A DNA stretch of 11,521 nt from T1Sed10-7 sp046540855. Lineage in GTDB: Bacteria; Actinomycetota; Nitriliruptoria; Nitriliruptorales; Nitriliruptoraceae. Below, one piece after another: positions 6,929-11,521 of the stretch. The position numbers and the translations under genes were made by a program. The notes below the pieces were generated by a model. The model saw only the letters and a program-made list of their open reading frames with translations, made no database searches and had not been told where the DNA came from. The stretch lies in the NCBI GenBank assembly GCA_046540855.1, contig JBKHEJ010000079.1, forward strand, positions 1-11,521, written 5' to 3'. How positions within the stretch are numbered: position 1 is the first letter of the stretch; every line of letters begins with the position of its first letter.

Positions 6929-7078
6929 TCAGAGGTCACCCTCTCCCTCTTCCTCGGGGAGCGGGTCCTCGACCGGGTCCTCGACCTCGCCGTTCTCCAT
7001 CTCGCAGGCAGCGGCACCGAGCGCGAGTGTTGCAGCGGCGCCGGCGAGCGTGAGCCTGGTGGCGAGTGTGCGCTTCAT
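6929..7078 (-). CDS. Very small (49 aa) acidic lipoprotein
   Basis: The ATG at 7078 is preceded by GAAGGG about eight bases upstream, and the frame runs 50 codons to a TGA at 6929-6931. The protein starts MKRTLATR, has a hydrophobic stretch LTLAGAAATLALGAAA and then Cys25, giving an acceptable lipobox (AAAC). The mature part is only 25 residues, with 12 Glu/Asp and no Lys or Arg. Signal peptide, cysteine and acidic tail make a coherent lipoprotein too short for most gene callers. No family is recognised. Its acidic tail resembles the linker of the convergent lipoprotein at 6030-6761, which suggests similar envelope surroundings, not necessarily homology. It is convergent with that gene across the terminator hairpin. 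Function unknown. The alternative is a chance frame, but ribosome site, signal peptide and stop position together argue against that. Confidence 0.72.
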   Translation of the reverse strand: MKRTLATRLTLAGAAATLALGAAACEMENGEVEDPVEDPLPEEEGEGDL

Positions 7079-7341
7079 GGTTCGGCCCTTCGGTTGGAGT
7101 CGGTACATGAGCGCGTCCGGCGGCCATGCATCGCGTCCTGCGGTTCACGGCCTCGCATCTCGTCGACGCGCTGGAACGAGTCTGCGCGGACCACCGGCAC
7201 GCCGCGCCCGGCCGCTCGGGCACCCTCTCGGACGGACGACCACCGGCCGGCCGGCCACGCTGGGCGTCGCGGGCACGCGAAGGCTGAAGTAGACGACGGC
7301 CCTGGTCGGCCCTTCACGCCCCTACCGACGCTCGGTGATCC
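7079..7341. other. Intergenic region, no gene seen
   Basis: 263 bases between the small lipoprotein start and the DUF2237 stop, both minus strand. It must contain the lipoprotein promoter, but I see no clear consensus. A 5-bp dyad at 7324-7336 (ACCGA/TCGGT, 3-base loop) directly follows the DUF2237 stop and may assist termination. A 12-base palindrome of GGCC/GGCC type lies at 7245-7256. Open frames here are arginine-rich shadows. Confidence 0.4.
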
Positions 7342-7734
7342 TCAGTCCTCGAGGGCACCGGGGTCGTCGGGGACGTCGACCGCGTAGCGGTGGAGCACCT
7401 CCAACGGCACCAGGTCGAGCACCCGCGCGTTGGTCGCTGCGAGCACCACCGGCGCCGCCGCCCCGTCCTGATGGGCCCGGAGCCAGTTCGGCGCGGTCAC
7501 GCACCACCGGTCCCCGGGCTCGAGTCCCGGGAAGCGGAACTCCGGCCGGGGCGTGGACAGGTCGTTGCCGATCGCCTGTTGGTGGGCGAGGAACTCGGCG
7601 GTGACGACGGCGCAGATCGTGTGGCTGCCGCGATCATCGGGCCCGGTGCGACAGGAACCGTCCCGGAACCACCCGGTGAGCGGGTCGGTGCTACACCCCT
7701 CGAGGTCGCCGCCGAGCACGTTGCGTTCGTCCAT
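7342..7734 (-). CDS. DUF2237 family protein
   Basis: 130 residues, ATG at 7734 with an AGGA about eight bases upstream. The sequence follows the DUF2237 pattern closely: NVLGGDLEGCS near the N-terminus, PLTGWFRDGSCRTG, a HTICAVVTAEFL strand-helix, GNDLSTP, then FPGLEPGDRWCVTAPNW and a C-terminal VLAATNARVLDLVPLEVL. It spans almost the full family length of about 120-130. Cysteines in the first, second and fourth blocks are at family-conserved places. Biochemical function is unknown. It is a soluble cytoplasmic protein with no signal peptide. It starts 39 bases after the SDR stop on the same strand, so it may be the second gene of an operon. Confidence 0.93.
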   Translation of the reverse strand: MDERNVLGGDLEGCSTDPLTGWFRDGSCRTGPDDRGSHTICAVVTAEFLAHQQAIGNDLSTPRPEFRFPGLEPGDRWCVTAPNWLRAHQDGAAAPVVLAATNARVLDLVPLEVLHRYAVDVPDDPGALED

Positions 7735-7751
7735 ACAGCGATCCTACCGGT

Positions 7752-7763
7752 GGTCCCGGGACC
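7752..7763. other. 12-base perfect palindrome between SDR and DUF2237 genes
   Basis: GGTCCCGGGACC is self-complementary and lies 10 bases past the SDR stop and 18 bases before the DUF2237 start. With no loop it is a poor terminator; an operator or simply a GC-rich coincidence are the alternatives. Confidence 0.3.
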
Positions 7764-7773
7764 GGGCCGTGGC

Positions 7774-8544
7774 TCAGGTCGTCGTCAGACCGCCGTCGAC
7801 GAGGTTCGGGCCACCGGCCATGAAGGAGGCCTCGTCGCTGAGCAGGAAGCAGACCAGTGCCGCGACCTCGTCGACCGTGCCGTACCGGCCCATGGGGCTC
7901 ATCGACGCGAACTGCTCGTGGGCTGCCGCCTGGTCGCCGTCACCGACCACGCCCTTCTCGATCCGGTCCATCATCCCGGTGGTGATCGGACCGGGGTTCA
8001 CGCTCATGACCCGGATGCCGAGCGGCGCGACCTCCGCGGCGACCGACTTCGTCAGGCCCATGACCGCGTGCTTGGAGGCGACGTAGGGTGCGAGCCCCGG
8101 GGAGCCGCGCAGGCCCGCGACGGAGGCGGTGTTGACGACCGCGCCGCCGTCCCCCTGCTCGGCCATCTCGCGCAGCACGTGCTGTAGGCCGAGGTAGACG
8201 CCACGCACGTTGATCGCGATCACCTTGTCGAAGTCGGCGATGTTCGCCTCGGTGGTGGGCGCGACCTTGCCCTCGATACCGGCGTTGTTGAAGAACAGGT
8301 CGATGCGACCGAAGGCGTCCTTGGCTGCCGCCACGTAGGCCGCGACGCCGTCCTCGGTCGAGACGTCCGCGGTCACCGCGACGGCACCATGTCCGATGCG
8401 GTCCGCGGCGGCCGAGACCGCCTCACCGTTGATGTCCACGACGACGACCTTCGCGCCCTCGTTGGCCAGTCGCGTCGCGACGGCCTCGCCGATGCCGCCG
8501 GCGCCACCGGTGACGACCGCGACCTTGTCCGTGAAACGGCTCAT
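7774..8544 (-). CDS. Classical SDR family NAD(P)-dependent oxidoreductase
   Basis: 256 residues, the standard length for a classical short-chain dehydrogenase. The ATG at 8544 has an AAGGAG five bases upstream; the longer open frame beyond it is shadow. The Rossmann nucleotide-binding motif is TGGAGGIG (12-19), with Asp37 at the end of the second strand, which favours NAD(H) over NADP(H). Further motifs are DV (60-61), NNAG (86-89), Asn112, Ser141, and YVASK with Tyr154 and Lys158, so the catalytic Asn-Ser-Tyr-Lys tetrad is complete. NPGPITTGM (183-191) follows, and the C-terminus has the usual GGPNLVDGG. It should be an active, soluble, probably tetrameric enzyme oxidising or reducing a hydroxyl or keto group; the substrate cannot be inferred. 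The DUF2237 gene follows 39 bases downstream. It has its own upstream region after the terminator at 8695-8736. Confidence 0.96.
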   Translation of the reverse strand: MSRFTDKVAVVTGGAGGIGEAVATRLANEGAKVVVVDINGEAVSAAADRIGHGAVAVTADVSTEDGVAAYVAAAKDAFGRIDLFFNNAGIEGKVAPTTEANIADFDKVIAINVRGVYLGLQHVLREMAEQGDGGAVVNTASVAGLRGSPGLAPYVASKHAVMGLTKSVAAEVAPLGIRVMSVNPGPITTGMMDRIEKGVVGDGDQAAAHEQFASMSPMGRYGTVDEVAALVCFLLSDEASFMAGGPNLVDGGLTTT

Positions 8545-8694
8545 GCCTGCTCCTTCTCCCTGGGGTGCTGGCTCGGTGCTCACGGACGTACGGCGTCCGC
8601 GTCCGGGCGAACGCCGACCGTTGGGGAGGTATTCCCCGCGCACCTCGGCGGGGGTGCGGCGGCGCCCGGCGTGCCCGGACCAGCCATGCCGAGG

Positions 8695-8736
8695 CGGGGT
8701 CGGGACCCCGTCACCTCCAGCGGTGTCCCGACCCCG
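8695..8736 (-). terminator. Strong terminator hairpin after the DUF6777-like gene
   Basis: CGGGGTCGGGAC (8695-8706) and GTCCCGACCCCG (8725-8736) are a perfect 12-bp inverted repeat with an 18-base loop. It starts seven bases past the stop at 8744 on the minus strand. A competing 7-bp fold exists within 8695-8710. The remaining spacer (8545-8694) shows no gene and presumably holds the SDR promoter. Confidence 0.8.
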
Positions 8737-8743
8737 GGGTACG

Positions 8744-10525
8744 TCAACCGCAACTGGTGCCCTCGATCGCCGCAGCGGAGGCGCTGTCGTCCCCCAGGAA
8801 CTGGCCGGTGTTCGGCTCGTAGCGGAAGCTGAACGCGATCGACTCGCCGCTCTGGAAGTCGGCATCACCGTAGACGTACCACCAGCCGTCGCCGGCGTCG
8901 TCCGCCTCGATGACGGTGGGGAACAGGCCGCAGGAACGCAGCTCCTCCTCGGCTCGGGCCAGGACGTCCTCCGAGGTGAACCCCGTCCCGGGGTCGGTGG
9001 CCGGCGCGGCCGGAGCGGCGCTGCCACCGACGGTGAACGTCCACTCCTGGGAATCACCGCTCGCGGCGAGCTGCGAGGTCTCGTCGACCTGGAGCACACC
9101 GTCGGCGAGCACCTGGAGGTTGAACGCCTGCGGTCCTGGGTCCTCGCAGGTCGAGAAGTAGGTCACCCGGACCGTGTACGTCCCGGCCGGAGCCTGCCCT
9201 TCGGGCCAGAAGATGTTCTCCACCCGGGCCGCGTCCGGGTCGCTACAGGGGATCACGTCGACGTCGAGTTCCCCACCGCTCGGCGAGGTCTGGCTGTAGA
9301 AGGCCACGGTGTCGCCGTTCGGATCGACGACCTCGAGGTCCATGTCCGCGTCCGAGGTCCAGCGCAGCGTGGCCTGCACGTCCCCGGTGCCGAGCTCGGG
9401 CTCGTCCGGGTCCGGGACGATGACCTCATCGTCGCCGGCACTCACGTCGCCGGCGGTCACCTCGTCGCAGACCGGATCGTTCGGGAAGAGGTCGCACACC
9501 TCGGCCGGTTCCAGCGGGACATCCAGGTCACCCCTCGAGCCCACGGGGCGTTCGAAGGGCTTGTCCCCGCCGAGGTCAGCGATGACGAACTCCTCGACGC
9601 TGACGTCGACGACGACCTCGACGAGCACCGCGGTGTCCAGCCCGGGCCACGTGTCACCCCGCCAGCCGACCTCGAGGTCCTGGTCGATGACCGCGGGCGG
9701 CAGCAGCGGGTTCCCGCAGCCGCACTTGACGCGCGGAACCCCGCGGGCGTCGACGAGCACGGCCGTCCCGGCCTGCAGCACCGACTGCAGCGACGGTGCC
9801 TCGCCGTCGCGGTAGTCGTGGTTGGTCACGCGCGTGTCGCGGGTGAGCACCACGGGGGTCAGCGTGTCGACGTACTCGCGGATCTCGCTCGGGGCGATGC
9901 CGAGGACCTCCGCCCACGCGGCAGCCTTCTCGGGCTCCGACTCGAGGAAGCTGACCAGCCCCTCCGGGTCGCAGGAGGTCTCATCCTGGGTGCCGCCGTA
10001 CAGCCCGGGGAGCGAGCCGGCGACGCGCCGTGGCGCGGGTGGTGGGGGACCCGGCTCCTCGAACTCCGCGACGACGGTGCGGGCTGGTGGCGCAGGCAGC
10101 GACTCGACCGTCGCGGCCGGGACCTGGATCGCCTGTTCGAGCGGAGCCTCCGACCGTGCGACGCTGGAGGTGAAGGGGTCCGGGGTCGTGACCGCGACCG
10201 GCTCGAGCCGGATCTCCAGGTCGGGCCCGCCGCGGAGCAGCAGGAAGCCGACGACGCCGAGGGCGACGACGGCGACGACGCCGAGGACGGCGACGAGCGC
10301 CTTCATCCCGCCGCCGGATCCCGATGAGCCGTCACCGGCACCGCCGCTTCCCGCGGGCGGGGGTGCGCCGTACCCGGGGGGTGCCCCACCGGCGGGCGGC
10401 TGGGCGGGTGGCTGGAGGGAGCCACCACCCGGAGGCGGTGGGGAGGCGCCGCCTGGCGGTGGTGGCGGCGTGCCGCCCCCCGGCGGCGGTGGAGTCGGGG
10501 TGTTCGGGTAGGGACCGTCGCTCAC
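8744..10525 (-). CDS. Single-pass surface protein: Pro-rich N-terminus, DUF6777-like and YfaP-like domains
   Basis: 593 residues from a GTG at 10525 with GGGAGG eight bases upstream; an ATG at 10609 would add 28 residues without a ribosome site. Residues 1-72 are a cytoplasmic Pro/Gly-rich tract (runs of PPPPGGG). One membrane helix spans about 74-97 (MKALVAVLG to FLLL), so the rest is outside. Residues about 174-275 match the DUF6777 pattern: LYGGTQDETSCDP, a VTNHDYRDG block, AGTAVLVDARGVPRVKCGCGNPL. Residues about 381-475 resemble YfaP/DUF2135: LRWTSDADMDLEVVDPNG, SGGELDVDV, ENIFWPEG, GTYTVRV. Residues 513-593 are an unrecognised C-terminal domain with Cys532 and Cys592. All nine cysteines are extracellular (185, 268, 270, 344, 353, 427, 460, 532, 592), suggesting disulfides. 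The outer part is rich in Asp and Glu. Function is unknown; an envelope-exposed binding or sensing protein is inferred. Its leader is highly structured and a strong terminator follows. Confidence 0.92.
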   Translation of the reverse strand: MSDGPYPNTPTPPPPGGGTPPPPPGGASPPPPGGGSLQPPAQPPAGGAPPGYGAPPPAGSGGAGDGSSGSGGGMKALVAVLGVVAVVALGVVGFLLLRGGPDLEIRLEPVAVTTPDPFTSSVARSEAPLEQAIQVPAATVESLPAPPARTVVAEFEEPGPPPPAPRRVAGSLPGLYGGTQDETSCDPEGLVSFLESEPEKAAAWAEVLGIAPSEIREYVDTLTPVVLTRDTRVTNHDYRDGEAPSLQSVLQAGTAVLVDARGVPRVKCGCGNPLLPPAVIDQDLEVGWRGDTWPGLDTAVLVEVVVDVSVEEFVIADLGGDKPFERPVGSRGDLDVPLEPAEVCDLFPNDPVCDEVTAGDVSAGDDEVIVPDPDEPELGTGDVQATLRWTSDADMDLEVVDPNGDTVAFYSQTSPSGGELDVDVIPCSDPDAARVENIFWPEGQAPAGTYTVRVTYFSTCEDPGPQAFNLQVLADGVLQVDETSQLAASGDSQEWTFTVGGSAAPAAPATDPGTGFTSEDVLARAEEELRSCGLFPTVIEADDAGDGWWYVYGDADFQSGESIAFSFRYEPNTGQFLGDDSASAAAIEGTSCG

Positions 10526-10530
10526 GCTAT

Positions 10531-10550
10531 CGACCTCCCGCAGGAGGTCG
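10531..10550 (-). promoter_or_regulatory. Hairpin that sequesters the Shine-Dalgarno of the DUF6777-like gene
   Basis: In the minus-strand transcript CGACCTCC (10550-10543), loop TGCG and GGAGGTCG (10538-10531) form a perfect 8-bp stem. The right arm contains the GGAGG that serves the GTG start at 10525, so the folded leader would block ribosome binding. A second GGAGG just upstream (10563-10559) could pair with the same CCTCC (10547-10543) and free the true site. Confidence 0.6.
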
Positions 10551-10570
10551 CGCGCGGGCCTCCCACCTGA

Positions 10571-10601
10571 CGCTACGACCACGCAGCGTGGCGTCGTAGC
10601 G
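10571..10601 (-). promoter_or_regulatory. Long bulged hairpin in the intergenic leader
   Basis: CGCTACGAC (10571-10579) pairs with GTCGTAGCG (10593-10601), and an inner CACGC/GCGTG stem closes the loop, with a 2-base bulge, giving about 13 bp in all. It lies 46 bases before the DUF6777-like start. It could be part of a 5-prime regulatory leader, a second terminator for the MFS gene, or an operator dyad. Confidence 0.6.
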
Positions 10602-10650
10602 GGCGACATCCTCTGGCGCGGGAGGCGCTTCTACGTCCCGCATCGAGCCG

Positions 10651-10676
10651 AGCACGGAGCGTGAGGGGTCCGTGCT
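10651..10676 (-). terminator. Hairpin just after the MFS stop
   Basis: AGCACGGA (10651-10658) and TCCGTGCT (10669-10676) are a perfect 8-bp inverted repeat with a 10-base loop, beginning 11 bases past the MFS stop codon on the minus strand. There is no T-tract; the position supports a transcript end. Confidence 0.55.
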
Positions 10677-10687
10677 GACGCAGCCGC

Positions 10688-11521
10688 TCAGGTGATCCGC
10701 GGGGTGTCCTCGACACCGCCGGGTCGGTCGTCGTGGTCGAGCACCTCGTCGACGTGGACCACGCCCGCGCCGCGACGCGCGGCCAGCGCGATGGCGGCGG
10801 CCGCGCCGAGGGTCAGCACGGCGGTCGGGACGAACGGGTCGAGCGCGGGGACGGCCGCCGCCAACCCCCCGACGAGGGGTGGTCCCAGGGCCAGGCCGAC
10901 GCTGAAGGCCACGTTGAACAGGCCGAAGGCGCGACCGCGGGTCTCGGCGGTGGAGCTCGCGGAGGTCGCGGCGGTCACCGCGGGGAAGATGAGCCCGTAC
11001 CCGGCACCGAACAGCGCGCTGCCGGCCACGGCCACAGCAAGGTTGGGGGCCACCGACAGGAGCAGGAGCGACACCCCGAGGGTCGCGAGCCCGAGCGCCA
11101 ACGGACCGTCGGCACCGCTGCGGTCCACCCGGCCGGCCACGGGGGACAGCATCAGCCCGGCGGCCACGATGGCGTAGGCGGTGAACAGCCCTCCGACGGC
11201 CGAGGCCGGTGCACCGAGCGCCTCGGCGGTGCCCGGCAGGAACCCGGCCAGCACACCGACCGCGGCCGTCAGGCTGACCGTCCCGAGCAGCGCGCGACGG
11301 ATCGGCGCGAGCCGCAGCAGGGCCCGCATCGCCCGGGGGCGGGCGTGCCGGTCGCCGGTGGTGGGACGAGCGACCTCGGGGGCGTCCGTCACCGCGACCG
11401 CGGCGATCACCGCGCCGAGCAGGAGCAGGAGGGCGACGCCGAGGAAGACCGCGTCGGTGCCGACCGCTTGCCGGACCACACCGGCGGTCGCCGGGGCGAC
11501 GACCGCGGCGGAGCCGATGAC
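10688..11521 (-). CDS. MFS transporter (C-terminal two thirds; start beyond right edge)
   Basis: The frame stays open to the last base (first visible residues VIGSAAVVAP), so the start lies outside the window; about 277 residues are visible of a usual 400-420. The internal GTG at 11479 falls inside a membrane segment and is not the start. Visible features are a probable helix 5/6 region rich in Ala, Gly and Val, a basic central cytoplasmic loop (RPTTGDRHARPRAMRALL), then six hydrophobic segments. AGRVDRSGADGP between the second and third of these is the C-half counterpart of MFS motif A (GxxxDRxG). The tail is hydrophilic and acidic (VDEVLDHDDRPG). This pattern suits 12-helix drug-efflux-type major facilitators; the substrate is unknown. 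The hairpin at 10651-10676 follows. Confidence 0.92.
   Translation of the reverse strand, partial: VIGSAAVVAPATAGVVRQAVGTDAVFLGVALLLLLGAVIAAVAVTDAPEVARPTTGDRHARPRAMRALLRLAPIRRALLGTVSLTAAVGVLAGFLPGTAEALGAPASAVGGLFTAYAIVAAGLMLSPVAGRVDRSGADGPLALGLATLGVSLLLLSVAPNLAVAVAGSALFGAGYGLIFPAVTAATSASSTAETRGRAFGLFNVAFSVGLALGPPLVGGLAAAVPALDPFVPTAVLTLGAAAAIALAARRGAGVVHVDEVLDHDDRPGGVEDTPRIT

Noticed and set aside
7050..7292. Plus-strand open frame in the 7079-7341 intergenic region
   Set aside because: It is Arg-rich, has no domain or ribosome site and overlaps the small lipoprotein gene start; coding is not supported.
8396..10327. 643-codon plus-strand open frame opposite the SDR and DUF6777-like genes
   Set aside because: It spans two real minus-strand genes and the terminator between them, has no recognisable domain, and shows the arginine/valine-rich composition of a shadow frame.
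10526..10609. Upstream ATG (10609) as the DUF6777-like start
   Set aside because: The extra 28 residues would be encoded by the two leader hairpins and lack a ribosome site; the GTG at 10525 has a strong GGGAGG.

Overview
The window is GC-rich (roughly 70% by eye), with strong G/C third-position bias, GGAGG-type ribosome binding sites and several actinobacterial families: a DUF6777-type surface protein, LpqN-like and very short lipoproteins, and an AarF/ABC1 kinase with extra membrane segments. This suggests an actinobacterium. The very acidic exported proteins would suit a salt-adapted lineage such as Nitriliruptoria or Euzebyales, but that is a guess. I see no rRNA, tRNA, CRISPR array, transposase or phage gene.

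Left edge (1-1847, plus strand). A gene that enters from outside the window encodes a tyrosine- and acid-rich protein. It carries a domain with the HSSFLAGG and SGHY signatures that I associate with plant IQM calmodulin-binding proteins and bacterial effector-like proteins. Its tail is a recently duplicated GGS-rich repeat studded with YxxxP motifs. It is joined by an ATGA overlap to a YbjN-like (Tir-chaperone-fold) protein. An exported or injected effector with its dedicated chaperone is the most attractive reading, and the best candidate here for an undescribed system.

Middle (1890-5753, minus strand). A five-helix membrane ABC1/AarF kinase and a CPBP intramembrane protease overlap by GTGA and form an operon. 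After a 205-base spacer follows a HAD-IIA phosphatase, which converges on the YbjN gene.

Centre (5754-7078). A divergent intergenic region leads into an acidic LpqN-like lipoprotein on the plus strand. A perfect 15-bp terminator hairpin separates it from a convergent, unusually small (49 aa) lipoprotein gene on the minus strand.

Right part (7342-11521, all minus strand). From upstream to downstream the order is: an MFS transporter cut by the right edge; a structured leader of at least two hairpins, one of which buries the Shine-Dalgarno of the next gene; a single-pass surface protein (Pro-rich cytoplasmic N-terminus, DUF6777-like domain, YfaP-like domain, unknown Cys-containing C-terminus) ending at a strong terminator; then an SDR dehydrogenase followed closely by a DUF2237 protein.

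Functional links are clearest for the left-edge pair and the ABC1-CPBP pair. The rest is ordinary chromosomal gene content.
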